DNA of 64,000 nucleotides from Oscillospiraceae bacterium (lineage in GTDB: Bacteria; Bacillota; Clostridia; Oscillospirales; Oscillospiraceae), in assembly GCA_022800755.1 (NCBI GenBank), contig JAAWQX010000003.1:1-64000 (forward strand), read 5' to 3'. Both the position numbers and the translations under genes were made by a program. This document shows, one piece after another, positions 17,204-24,990 of this stretch (the first letter of the stretch is position 1; each line of letters opens with the position of its first letter). The notes beneath the pieces were generated by a model. The model was not told the DNA's origin, searched no databases, and saw nothing but the letters and a program-made list of their open reading frames with translations.

Positions 17204-19342
17204 ATGATCATCAACCACAAAGAATTCCCCAATTACAAGAAATTTGAGATCATGTACGAAGGCCGCCCGTTGTCCATGGAAGTGGGCAAGATGGCAGAAC
17301 TGTGCAACGCCAGCGTGCTGGTGAAGTACGGCGAGACCACCGTTCTCGTCACCTGCACCGCCTCCGCCCGGCCCAAGGACGGCATTGATTACTTCCCCCT
17401 GGCCGTGGATTTCAACGAGAAGCTCTACGCCGTGGGCCGCATCCCCGGCAGCTTCATGCGCCGGGAGGGCAAGCCCAGCCTGAACGCGGTGCTGGCTTCC
17501 CGCCTGATCGACCGTCCCATGCGCCCGCTGTTCCCCAGCGACCTGCGCAACGACGTGGTCATCGCCTGCGAGGTGCTGTCCATCGACCGAGACTGCTCTC
17601 CGGAGATCACCGCCATGATCGGCGCTTCCGCGGCTGTGAGCATTTCCGACGTCCCGTTCAACGGCCCCATCGCCGGCATCGTTTTGGGCTGGGACGGGGA
17701 GAAATTCCTGTTTAACCCCACCCATGGGGAAAAAGAGCGCAACCGCATGACCACCACCATCGCCGCCACCCATAAGAAGATCGTCATGATCGAATCCGAG
17801 GCAAAGGAAGTCCCCGACGAGGTCATGTACGAGGGCATCGTGCAGGCCCATGAGCATCTCCAGCCCGTGCTGGACCTCATCGACGAGATGGTCCGCACCG
17901 TGGGCAAGGAGAAGTTCACCTACGAGCACGCGTCCTTTGACGAGGAACTGTTCAATCTGCTCTGCGAAAACGAGATGTCCGGCATGGAATACTGCATGGA
18001 TACTGACGATAAGAATGTCCGGGAAGCCCGGGTGAACGAGTGGATCACCGCCATGCAGGAAAAGTACGAGGAGACCCACCCGGACATGATGCAGTTCATG
18101 GACGAAATTTTGTACAAGATGCAGAAAAAGGTGGTCAAGAACTGGCTGCTGAAGGGCAAGCGTGTGGACGGCCGCGCCATGAACGAGATCCGCGCCCTGG
18201 GCAGCGAAGTCGGCGTGATCCCCGTGGTACACGGCTCCGCCCTGTTCACCCGCGGACAGACCCAGGTGCTGTCCATCGCCACGCTGAACACCCTTTCCAT
18301 GTGCCAGAAGCTGGACACCATCTGGGAAGAGGAAGAAAAGCGCTTCATGCATCACTACAACATGCCCGGCTACTCCACCGGCGAGGCGAAGCCTCAGCGC
18401 TCCACCGGCCGGCGTGAGTACGGCCACGGCGCACTGGTGGAAAAGGCGCTGGAAGCGGTCATCCCCCCTGTGGAGGAGTTCCCCTACGCCATCCGCGTGG
18501 TCAGCGAGATTTTGAGTTCCAACGGCTCTACCTCCCAAGGCTCCATCTGCGGCACCACCCTGGCGCTGATGGATGCGGGCGTGCCCATCAAGGCTCCCGT
18601 AGCCGGCATTTCCTGCGGCCTGATCCAGGACGGCGACGACTTCACCACGTTCATCGACATTCAGGGCGTAGAGGACTTCCACGGTGAAATGGACTTTAAG
18701 GTCGCCGGTACCAAGGAAGGCATCACCGCCATCCAGATGGACCTGAAAAACGACGGCTTAAAGCACGAGATCGTAAAAAAGGCCTTTGAGATCACCAGGG
18801 AAGCCCGCTTCCAGATTCTGGACGAGGTCATGCTCCAGGCGCTGCCCGCGCCCCGCAAGGAGCTGGCAAAGACGGCCCCCAAGATGATCCAGATGCAGAT
18901 CAAGCCCGACAAGATTCGCGAAGTCATCGGCTCTGGCGGCAAGGTCATCCAGAAGATCACCGCCGATACCGGATGCAAAATCGACATCAACGACGACGGC
19001 ATGGTCTACATTGCCTCCGAGGATATCGAAGCCTGCCGCGCCGCCCGACAGACAATCGAGAATATTGTGTTCGAGCCGGAGGTCGGCCAGCTGTACTACG
19101 GCCAGGTGGTACGCATCATCCCCATCGGTGCATTTATTGAACTGGTACCGGGCAAGGACGGCATGTGCCACATCAAGGACTTGGAGTTCAAGCGCACAGA
19201 AAAGGTAGAAGATGTGCTCAACGTCGGCGACTGGACCTGGGTGAAGGTCAGTGAGATCGATGAGCGCGGCCGTGTGAACCTCAGCCGCAAAGAAGCCATC
19301 AAAGAGCGGGAAGCCGCTGGATTGCCCACCGATAAAAAGTAA
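17204..19342 (+). CDS. pnp: Polyribonucleotide nucleotidyltransferase (PNPase)
   Basis: 3'-5' phosphorolytic exoribonuclease of the RNA degradosome, 712 residues as usual. Two RNase PH domains (about 12-215 and 320-545) are joined by an alpha-helical domain; the second has SRLIDRP-type and the catalytic FHGEMDFKVAGT segments. The KH domain follows (IREVIGSGGKVIQKI, about 567-590), then an S1 domain (GQLYYGQVVRIIPIGAFIEL, about 628-700). The S1 loop is slightly divergent from the usual GKDGLVHISE, reading GKDGMCHIKDLEF, which may alter RNA contacts. AAAAGGAG precedes the ATG. Confidence 0.97.
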   Translation: MIINHKEFPNYKKFEIMYEGRPLSMEVGKMAELCNASVLVKYGETTVLVTCTASARPKDGIDYFPLAVDFNEKLYAVGRIPGSFMRREGKPSLNAVLASRLIDRPMRPLFPSDLRNDVVIACEVLSIDRDCSPEITAMIGASAAVSISDVPFNGPIAGIVLGWDGEKFLFNPTHGEKERNRMTTTIAATHKKIVMIESEAKEVPDEVMYEGIVQAHEHLQPVLDLIDEMVRTVGKEKFTYEHASFDEELFNLLCENEMSGMEYCMDTDDKNVREARVNEWITAMQEKYEETHPDMMQFMDEILYKMQKKVVKNWLLKGKRVDGRAMNEIRALGSEVGVIPVVHGSALFTRGQTQVLSIATLNTLSMCQKLDTIWEEEEKRFMHHYNMPGYSTGEAKPQRSTGRREYGHGALVEKALEAVIPPVEEFPYAIRVVSEILSSNGSTSQGSICGTTLALMDAGVPIKAPVAGISCGLIQDGDDFTTFIDIQGVEDFHGEMDFKVAGTKEGITAIQMDLKNDGLKHEIVKKAFEITREARFQILDEVMLQALPAPRKELAKTAPKMIQMQIKPDKIREVIGSGGKVIQKITADTGCKIDINDDGMVYIASEDIEACRAARQTIENIVFEPEVGQLYYGQVVRIIPIGAFIELVPGKDGMCHIKDLEFKRTEKVEDVLNVGDWTWVKVSEIDERGRVNLSRKEAIKEREAAGLPTDKK

Positions 19343-19349
19343 AATGCCC

Positions 19350-19382
19350 TGTCCCCCGATTGCCGTCGGGGGACAATTTTTT
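19350..19382 (+). terminator. pnp terminator
   Basis: Stem TGTCCCCCGA / TCGGGGGACA, 6-nt loop, then ATTTTTT. Confidence 0.9.
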
Positions 19383-19393
19383 GGAGGATCGAT

Positions 19394-19699
19394 ATGGTCG
19401 TAATCAAGCTGTACTGTTCCATTTGCACCAGGAACGACTACTATTTGGAACGGATTGAGGATGTGGCAAAAAAACTGAAGCTGAATTACACACTGGAGAA
19501 AGTGACTGAAGAAGCGGCCTGGAAAGCCCTGGATTTGGAAGAAGCGTGCTTATTCGCTTATTGCCCCGGATGTAAAACCATGCACACAGATCCGCAGACC
19601 CGCAATCTTCCAGCCATGGAAGTCAATGGTATCCTGCGATTTTGGAACGTCCCAGCAACGGACGAGGCGTTAGAAGCGTGTCTGGCGGAATTTTGCTGA
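19394..19699 (+). CDS. Small Cys-rich, possibly thioredoxin-fold protein
   Basis: A 101-residue soluble protein. The N-terminal beta-strand is followed by a CSIC pair (C-x2-C) and a helix, the arrangement of a thioredoxin-like active site, and a second C-x2-C pair (CPGC) lies near residue 58; a further Cys ends the protein. The hydrophobic strand GILRFWNVPA fits the last strand of such a fold. I do not recognise a named family. GGAGG lies 5 nt before the ATG. It lies just 11 nt after the pnp terminator, so expression depends on read-through or an unseen promoter. Confidence 0.6.
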   Translation: MVVIKLYCSICTRNDYYLERIEDVAKKLKLNYTLEKVTEEAAWKALDLEEACLFAYCPGCKTMHTDPQTRNLPAMEVNGILRFWNVPATDEALEACLAEFC

Positions 19700-19783
19700 C
19701 TGCTGAATTCGTATATTCCCCACGTCAAACATTATCATATTCTACAAATATCAGTCAGTTTTGAAAAACAAAAGTATAAATCC

Positions 19784-19812
19784 TTGACAAAACTTTCAAG
19801 CACAATTAAGAT
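19784..19812 (+). promoter_or_regulatory. Promoter of the SDR gene
   Basis: Consensus TTGACA (19784-19789), 17-bp spacer, TAAGAT (19807-19812). The remaining gap 19700-19873 is AT-rich and has no other gene. Confidence 0.75.
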
Positions 19813-19828
19813 ATACATAACAATTCTA

Positions 19829-19846
19829 TGGGAACACATATTCCCA
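19829..19846. promoter_or_regulatory. Operator candidate TGGGAA-N6-TTCCCA
   Basis: A perfect 6-bp dyad lies 17 nt after the -10 box of the SDR promoter, where a bound repressor would block elongation. The octamer TGGGAACA recurs upstream of the flavoprotein gene (22318-22325). Confidence 0.35.
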
Positions 19847-19873
19847 ATGGAAATATTGAAAAGGAGTTTTATT

Positions 19874-20635
19874 ATGAGTAATCGCTTGGAAGGAAAAATC
19901 TGCTTAGTTACCGCCTGCACCCGCGGTATTGGCCGCGCCATCGCGGACCTGTTCGTAGCGGAAGGTGCTACTGTTTGGTATGCCGTTCGTAATCTGGAGA
20001 CCGGCAAGGCCGCCGTTGACGCTGCTAACGCCAAAGGTCCTGGCAAAGCAAAGCTGGTGTACTTTGAAGCCCACAAGCCCGAGACCCACAGAAGCATGAT
20101 CAATGAGTGCCTGGCGGAAGAAGGCCGTCTGGACGTTCTGGTCAACAACTTCGGCGAATCCAACCCCCGCAAGGATCTGGATATCATGCGCTGCACTTGG
20201 GATGAATTCGAAAAAACCATTTTGTGCGATTTGTCCACTGTATTCAACGCCTGTCAGGAAGCTTTGAACAAAGCCATGCTTCCCCAGCAATCCGGCAGCA
20301 TCATCAACATCGGCTCCGTCGCCGCTGTCTGCCCGGACAAGACCCAGGTCGGCTACGGTGTCGCCAAGCAGGGCATCAATCATCTGACCAAGCAGATGGC
20401 CCGCCAGGTAGCCCACGCCAACGTCCGCGTCAACGTGCTGAACCCCGGCATCATCGCCACCGAGGCGGTTGCCCAGCACCTGACCCCCGAGACCCAGGCC
20501 CGCTACACCACCAACTGCATGATCAAACGGCTGGGCGAACCCATCGATATCGCATACATGGCCCTGTATCTGGCCTCCGATGAGTCCAAGTACGTCACCA
20601 GCCACGTTATGAACGTCTCCGGCGGTTGGCTGTAA
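19874..20635 (+). CDS. Short-chain dehydrogenase, resembling clostridial 7-alpha-hydroxysteroid dehydrogenase
   Basis: A 253-residue NAD(P)-dependent SDR. The Rossmann motif reads TACTRGIGRA (about residues 13-22), the NNAG position reads NNFG (92-95), and the catalytic Ser148, Tyr161 and Lys165 are all present with correct spacing. The stretch VYFEAHKPETHRSMI and the EGRLDVLVNNFG..KDLD run resemble the clostridial 7-alpha-HSDH group more than FabG. The end (ESKYVTSHVMNVSGGWL) is the usual SDR tail. Bile acid oxidation is thus a reasonable guess, not proven. ATG 19874 has AAGGAG; a start at 19784 would lie on the promoter. It is monocistronic with its own terminator. Confidence 0.75.
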   Translation: MSNRLEGKICLVTACTRGIGRAIADLFVAEGATVWYAVRNLETGKAAVDAANAKGPGKAKLVYFEAHKPETHRSMINECLAEEGRLDVLVNNFGESNPRKDLDIMRCTWDEFEKTILCDLSTVFNACQEALNKAMLPQQSGSIINIGSVAAVCPDKTQVGYGVAKQGINHLTKQMARQVAHANVRVNVLNPGIIATEAVAQHLTPETQARYTTNCMIKRLGEPIDIAYMALYLASDESKYVTSHVMNVSGGWL

Positions 20636-20640
20636 AAAGT

Positions 20641-20681
20641 AAACTAAAAACGCCCGGCTATAAGCCGGGCGTTTTTAGTTT
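20641..20681. terminator. Terminator between SDR and the Xre gene
   Basis: A 19-bp stem, AAACTAAAAACGCCCGGCT and its complement, around ATA; T-runs on both strands. Confidence 0.9.
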
Positions 20682-20693
20682 AAGGGAACGATT

Positions 20694-20912
20694 TTAACCG
20701 GGCCAATCTAATCCTTTCGGCAAACCTAAAATATAGTCTGCCGATACATGATAAAGTTCACACAACTTTTTTAACACCTGTGTAGAAATGGGGTGTAAGC
20801 CGTTCTCATATTTATTGTAATATTGTCGGGTTGTCCCAATTTTTTCCGCAACCTGCATCTGTGTCAAGTCCGCATCTTCCCGCAATTGCCTGATGATTTC
20901 GTGGATTTCCAT
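20694..20912 (-). CDS. Xre-family repressor (72 aa)
   Basis: A minimal Cro/C1-type protein consisting almost entirely of the helix-turn-helix (LTQMQVAEKIGTTRQYYNKYE, residues 19-39) and a short dimer helix ending in SADYILGLPKGLDWPG. The start at 20912 is favoured because GAGG lies 7 nt upstream; an ATG at 20918 is too close. It is divergent from a 51-codon gene, and the shared regulatory region has three copies of GAGCCAnATAT, one inside each promoter. Confidence 0.8.
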   Translation of the reverse strand: MEIHEIIRQLREDADLTQMQVAEKIGTTRQYYNKYENGLHPISTQVLKKLCELYHVSADYILGLPKGLDWPG

Positions 20913-20955
20913 AAACATACCTCGATTTGATTAGCATTTTTCCCAATTATAACAT

Positions 20956-21019
20956 GAGCCACATATTTTTCCTTGAAATGAGCCATATATTGCTCTATAA
21001 TTTCAAAGGAGCCAAATAT
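20956..21019. promoter_or_regulatory. Divergent promoters with three GAGCCAnATAT repeats
   Basis: Direct repeats lie at 20956-20966, 20980-20990 and 21009-21019. The rightward promoter is TTGAAA (20973-20978), 17 bp, TATAAT (20996-21001), with the second repeat filling its spacer and the third at the transcript start. The leftward promoter has an extended -10 (TGTTATAAT on the minus strand, near 20947-20955) next to the first repeat. Confidence 0.65.
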
Positions 21020-21040
21020 GACACACAAGGAGGACCCATT

Positions 21041-21196
21041 ATGAACAGTATCATTCACGCCATTTACTACCACCGCTACCGTCCCAAAACTATGGACCCC
21101 GCCATCGCCTCGGAATGCGCTGAAATGTTCGACGTAGGCTTTTGCATGGGCGCGCGAATCATGTTGGAAGTCTTGACAACCATAAATTTCCCATAA
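21041..21196 (+). CDS. Small hypothetical protein (51 aa)
   Basis: A 51-residue protein ([20 protein letters not shown]...) with a helical second half. AAGGAGG is at the correct distance from ATG 21041, and a near-consensus promoter lies 40 nt upstream, so it is probably real despite its size. No family recognised. Regulated by the divergent Xre protein, by inference; similar small genes next to Xre repressors often come from prophages or related elements. Confidence 0.6.
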   Translation: MNSIIHAIYYHRYRPKTMDPAIASECAEMFDVGFCMGARIMLEVLTTINFP

Positions 21197-21211
21197 AAAT
21201 CCGTCCGCCCC

Positions 21212-21240
21212 TTGCAAGATGGTCCGCGGCGTGCTATTCT
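21212..21240 (+). promoter_or_regulatory. cysK promoter
   Basis: TTGCAA (21212-21217), 17-bp spacer, extended TGC-TATTCT (21232-21240). It also shows that the in-frame ATG at 21219 cannot be the start. Confidence 0.65.
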
Positions 21241-21272
21241 TTGCCTATCTCAGAAAAAGGCAGGTCGTCACT

Positions 21273-22205
21273 ATGGCAAATATCTACACTTCCGCGGATC
21301 AACTCATTGGCCGCACACCGCTGCTGGAACTGACCCGCATCGAACGGGAATACGCACTGGAAGCCCGTATCCTGGCAAAGCTGGAATATCTCAACCCCGC
21401 AGGTTCCGTGAAGGACCGCGTTGCAAAGGCGATGCTGGACGATGCCGAAGCAAGAGGTCTGCTTACGCCGGATTCCGTCATCATTGAACCCACCTCCGGC
21501 AATACGGGTATCGGCCTGGCTTCCGTAGCCGCCGCCCGAGGATACCGGGTTATGATCGTCATGCCGGAAAGCATGAGCTTGGAGCGTCGGCAAATTATGA
21601 AAGCCTACGGTGCGGAACTGGTGCTCACGGAAGGTTCCAAGGGGATGTCCGGCGCCATCGCCAAGGCTGACGAATTGGCAAAAGCGATCCCGCATGCCTT
21701 TATCCCCGGCCAGTTCGTGAATCCCGCCAACCCCGCCGCCCATGAAGCCTCCACCGGCCCGGAGATTTGGGCGGATACCGACGGAACGGTTGATATCTTT
21801 GTCGCTGGCGTAGGCACCGGCGGCACCGTCACCGGTGTGGGGCGCTATCTAAAACGGCAAAACCCCAACGTCAAAGTGGCCGCGGTAGAACCTGCCGATT
21901 CTCCCGTGCTCAGCAAAGGCATTTCCGGCAGCCATAAGATTCAAGGCATCGGCGCCAACTTTGTTCCGGATATTCTGGATCTCTCTGTATATGACGAAGT
22001 CATCCCCGTAACGAGCGAGGACGCGTTCACTGTCGGCCGCCAAATGGGCGGGCTGGAAGGCATTTTGGTCGGAATCTCCTCTGGTGCGGCGCTGTGGGCA
22101 GCCATCCAATTGGCAAAACGGCCCGAAAACAAGGGAAAAACGATCGTTGTCCTACTGCCGGATACCGGCGACCGCTATCTTTCGACGGAACTGTTCAATG
22201 ATTAA
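21273..22205 (+). CDS. cysK: Cysteine synthase A
   Basis: O-acetylserine sulfhydrylase, 310 residues, the family norm. The PLP lysine is in [11 protein letters not shown] (about residue 41), the substrate loop is [10 protein letters not shown] (about 69-78), and the phosphate-binding loop is [10 protein letters not shown] (about 175). The C-terminal [11 protein letters not shown] segment is conserved too. It makes cysteine from O-acetylserine and sulfide in the cytoplasm. AGGCAGGT precedes ATG 21273. No terminator hairpin is clear in 22206-22318, which is AT-rich and otherwise empty. No CymR or T-box leader is visible. Confidence 0.95.
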   Translation: MANIYTSADQLIGRTPLLELTRIEREYALEARILAKLEYLNPAGSVKDRVAKAMLDDAEARGLLTPDSVIIEPTSGNTGIGLASVAAARGYRVMIVMPESMSLERRQIMKAYGAELVLTEGSKGMSGAIAKADELAKAIPHAFIPGQFVNPANPAAHEASTGPEIWADTDGTVDIFVAGVGTGGTVTGVGRYLKRQNPNVKVAAVEPADSPVLSKGISGSHKIQGIGANFVPDILDLSVYDEVIPVTSEDAFTVGRQMGGLEGILVGISSGAALWAAIQLAKRPENKGKTIVVLLPDTGDRYLSTELFND

Positions 22206-22317
22206 AAGGGGACACTGAAGCGCCTTCTTTTTTATAAAAATAGCGAGTTAGAAAAAATGTACAAAAAAATGTTACGAAATTTTCAATCAAAAATGGAAAT
22301 TGCCGTACCACTCTTTC

Positions 22318-22334
22318 TGGGAACATGCTATAAT
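22318..22334 (+). promoter_or_regulatory. Promoter of the flavoprotein gene
   Basis: An extended -10 (TGC-TATAAT, 22326-22334) with no good -35; TGGGAACA occupies 22318-22325 and might bind an activator. A small dyad CTGGCA-GTG-TGCCAG (22349-22363) sits in the leader before AAAAAGGAG. Confidence 0.5.
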
Positions 22335-22384
22335 GTCTTTTAGAATTACTGGCAGTGTGCCAGATAAAAAGGAGAGAATTACCT

Positions 22385-24448
22385 ATGGCTTACGAGAAAC
22401 TGTTTGCGCCCATTAAGATCAGAGGTTTGGAGTTCCCCAGCCGCATGATCATGACTGCAATGGGCTCCATCATGGCCGAGGAGCACGGCGAAGTCAATGA
22501 CCGTATCGTCAACTACTTGACCGAGCGCGCCAAGAACGGCGGCTTTGTATTCACTGAATGCTGCTCCGTCTACCCCGGTGTCGGACAGAGTTTTGCACTG
22601 CATATGAGCGACGACGAGTATGAGGAAGGCTTCAAGCGTCTGACCAAGACTGTCCATGACGCCGGAGGCAAAATCGGCGTACAGATCTATCACCCCGCCG
22701 AAGCTCTGACCAACGCGCACTACGATTCCTCCATCAACCGTATGATGGGTCCCGACACTCTGTTCGGCATCCCCGGTTCCAAGGTGGAGACCGAGGAGAT
22801 TCCTTACATCATTGAGTGCTTCGGTAAAGCCGCCAAGCGCGCTGTAGAATGGGGCTTTGATGCCATTGAGATTCACAACGGACATAACTACATCCTGCAC
22901 CAGTTCCTGAGCCCCCACTTCAACCATCGTGACGACGGCTGGGGCGGCTCTGTAGAGAACTGCCGCAAGTTCCCCTTGGCTGTTGTTGAAGAAGTTCGTA
23001 AGAACATGCCCGACGACATGCCCCTGTTCATCCGCGTCTCCGCTGGCGACGACGAATTGTACAACCGTCAGACCAAGGAGTTCGACGGCCTGACCCTGGA
23101 AGATATGATCGAGTTCCTGAAGCAGGCTCACGCCAAGGGTGTTGACGTTATCGACGTTTCCCGCGGCAACTTCCAGTCCGATATCGGCCTGTGGGAGTGC
23201 CCGAACCTGTTCCAGCCCCGCGGCTTCAACCTTGACCGTGCTCTGCGCATCAAGAAGGAAGTCGGCTGCCCCGTGGTCGCTGTCGGCCGTATGGGAACAC
23301 CCGATGCCGCTTTGCACGCCATTGAGGAAGGCGCTGACTTCGTGGCTTGGGGTCATGCTCACATTGCTGATCCCGAAATTGTCAAGAAGACCAAGGAAGG
23401 CCGTGTAAACGACATTCGTTACTGCATCGGTTGCGACGAAGGCTGCAACCAGGCTTATAACGACGCTACCCTGCCCCACGTTTCCTGTATGCGGAACCCC
23501 GCTGCCGGCCGCGAGGGCGAGATGCCCATGATCAAGACCACCGCCCCCAAGAAGGTGCTGGTCGCCGGCGCCGGCGTTGCCGGTCTGGAGTGCGCCCGTG
23601 TTCTGGCTGAGCGCGGCCACAAGGTCGTTGTCTGCGAAGCCACCGATGCCCTGGGCGGCAACTTCAATCTGGCCTCCAAGGCTCCCATGAAGGAAGCCTT
23701 CGCCACCGCCGTGGAGCAGATGATCCGCTGGGCTAAGGAAGCCGGTGTGGAGTTCAAGCTGAACACCCCCGTGACCGAGGCCGTCATCGCCGCTGAGAAG
23801 CCCGACTACGTGGTCAACGCCATCGGCGCGCACTACGCTCCCTGCACCATCCCCGGCGCTGAGAACGCTGTGTCTGCGACTGACGTTCTGTCCGGCAAGG
23901 TTCAGCTCAAGGGCAACGTCGTTGTCATCGGCGGCGGCTGCGTAGGCATGGAGACCGCCATGTTCGCCGCTGTGCAGCCCGGTGTCACCTCCGTGACCGG
24001 CGTAGATAAGAAGGCCGGCTTTGGTACCTTCGATCAGACTCCCGGTTGGGCGCCCAAGCTGAAGGGCGGCGTGCCGTCTTATGGCCGCGCGCAGGGCTTC
24101 CGTCTGTGGAACGCCGGCAACACCGCCATCCACAACGAGCCTCACGGCATTAAGACCATGGGCAGCACCACTGCCGAAGCGATTGCTCCGGGCAAGGCCA
24201 CTGTACATACCTTCATCCAGCGCCGCAACCGTCAGACCAAGGAGATGGAAGTCGTCAAAGACGAGACCATCGATCTGCCCGCTGACGTGATCGTGTACGC
24301 GACCGGTATGGCGCAGAACGACGGTTCCGCCATTGCCGCCGCTTGCGAGAAGCTGGGCGTGCCCTGCACCGCGATCGGTTCCGCTAAGCAGCTGGGCCAC
24401 GGCGTGCCCGCCATTATGGACGGCGCCGTCCTGGGCCGCGAGATCTAA
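22385..24448 (+). CDS. Fe-S flavoenzyme of the old-yellow-enzyme/BaiCD-BaiH family
   Basis: A 687-residue NAD(H):flavin oxidoreductase. Residues 1-370 form an FMN TIM barrel with the family's IEIHNGHNYILHQFLSP catalytic strand and GGSVENC loop. A 4Fe-4S site follows (CIGCDEGC and a Cys in SCMRNP, about residues 347-368). The C-terminal half is a FAD/NAD(P) domain with GAGVAGLECARVLAERGH near 398 and a second GGGCVGMETA near 518. Layout and the Fe-S region resemble BaiCD/BaiH and 2,4-dienoyl-CoA reductases, which reduce conjugated C=C bonds. The last FAD motif reads AIGSAKQLG where an IGDA is more usual. The substrate could be a steroid enone or an enoate; unresolved. AAAAAGGAG precedes the ATG. 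Confidence 0.85.
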   Translation: MAYEKLFAPIKIRGLEFPSRMIMTAMGSIMAEEHGEVNDRIVNYLTERAKNGGFVFTECCSVYPGVGQSFALHMSDDEYEEGFKRLTKTVHDAGGKIGVQIYHPAEALTNAHYDSSINRMMGPDTLFGIPGSKVETEEIPYIIECFGKAAKRAVEWGFDAIEIHNGHNYILHQFLSPHFNHRDDGWGGSVENCRKFPLAVVEEVRKNMPDDMPLFIRVSAGDDELYNRQTKEFDGLTLEDMIEFLKQAHAKGVDVIDVSRGNFQSDIGLWECPNLFQPRGFNLDRALRIKKEVGCPVVAVGRMGTPDAALHAIEEGADFVAWGHAHIADPEIVKKTKEGRVNDIRYCIGCDEGCNQAYNDATLPHVSCMRNPAAGREGEMPMIKTTAPKKVLVAGAGVAGLECARVLAERGHKVVVCEATDALGGNFNLASKAPMKEAFATAVEQMIRWAKEAGVEFKLNTPVTEAVIAAEKPDYVVNAIGAHYAPCTIPGAENAVSATDVLSGKVQLKGNVVVIGGGCVGMETAMFAAVQPGVTSVTGVDKKAGFGTFDQTPGWAPKLKGGVPSYGRAQGFRLWNAGNTAIHNEPHGIKTMGSTTAEAIAPGKATVHTFIQRRNRQTKEMEVVKDETIDLPADVIVYATGMAQNDGSAIAAACEKLGVPCTAIGSAKQLGHGVPAIMDGAVLGREI

Positions 24449-24466
24449 TCTCAAATCCAATCAAGC

Positions 24467-24499
24467 AAAAACAGGGTACCAAAAGGTACCCTGTTTTTT
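24467..24499 (+). terminator. Terminator of the flavoprotein gene
   Basis: AAAAACAGGGTACC / GGTACCCTGTTTTT, AAAA loop, T-run. Confidence 0.9.
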
Positions 24500-24523
24500 A
24501 CGCGAATCGATCCGTTTTCTCAA

Positions 24524-24557
24524 GAAAACAGCCCCGTCAAATGACAGGGCTGTTTTC
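24524..24557 (-). terminator. Terminator of the aromatic operon
   Basis: GAAAACAGCCC / GGGCTGTTTTC, read leftward and followed by TTGAGAAAACGG; it overlaps the aroQ stop codon. Confidence 0.65.
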
Positions 24558-24990
24558 ATTTCCCATATTTTTCCGCCAAATACTCCATGGCCTCCACATA
24601 GCCCCGGAAGCCATGCCCCTTGATGGTCTTTTCGCAGTACATCCCCGCGTAGGACACCTGCCGGAACGGTTCCCTCGCGTCCACATCGGAAATATGCACT
24701 TCCACCGCGGGGATCGCCACCGCCTTGAGCGCGTCCAGAACGGCCACCGAGGTGTGCGTATACGCCGCAGGGTTGATGACGATGCCGTCAAACACGCCGT
24801 AAGCCTGCTGAATGCAAGTCACGAGTTCACCCTCGTGGTTGGATTGGAACCGCTCCACCGCCACACCCAGCCGCGCGCCGGTCTCGTCAATGAGACGGCA
24901 CAGTTCCTCATAGGTCTGGCTGCCGTAAATGGCCGGCTCCCGGATGCCCACCATATTGATATTCGGCCCGTTGATGACCAAAATCTTCAT
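24556..24990 (-). CDS. aroQ: Type II 3-dehydroquinate dehydratase
   Basis: Third step of the shikimate pathway, a 144-residue type II (dodecameric) dehydroquinase of usual length. Motifs are MKILVINGPNINMVGIREP with the catalytic tyrosine in IYGSQTYEEL, RFQSNHEGELV, INPAAYTHTSVA and VEVHISD with the catalytic His. The start at 24990 overlaps the aroEK stop by four bases and has GGAGG about 9 nt upstream. Last gene of the leftward aromatic operon. Confidence 0.96.
   Translation of the reverse strand: MKILVINGPNINMVGIREPAIYGSQTYEELCRLIDETGARLGVAVERFQSNHEGELVTCIQQAYGVFDGIVINPAAYTHTSVAVLDALKAVAIPAVEVHISDVDAREPFRQVSYAGMYCEKTIKGHGFRGYVEAMEYLAEKYGK

Noticed and set aside
20956-21019. Reading the three GAGCCAnATAT copies as a plasmid-type origin (iterons)
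   Set aside because: There are only three copies with unequal spacing, they fall on promoter elements, and no replication initiator gene is nearby.
19784-24448. Calling this a bai (7-alpha-dehydroxylation) operon
   Set aside because: Genes for the CoA ligase, dehydratase, CoA transferase and transporter are absent and the two candidate genes have separate promoters with unrelated genes between them.
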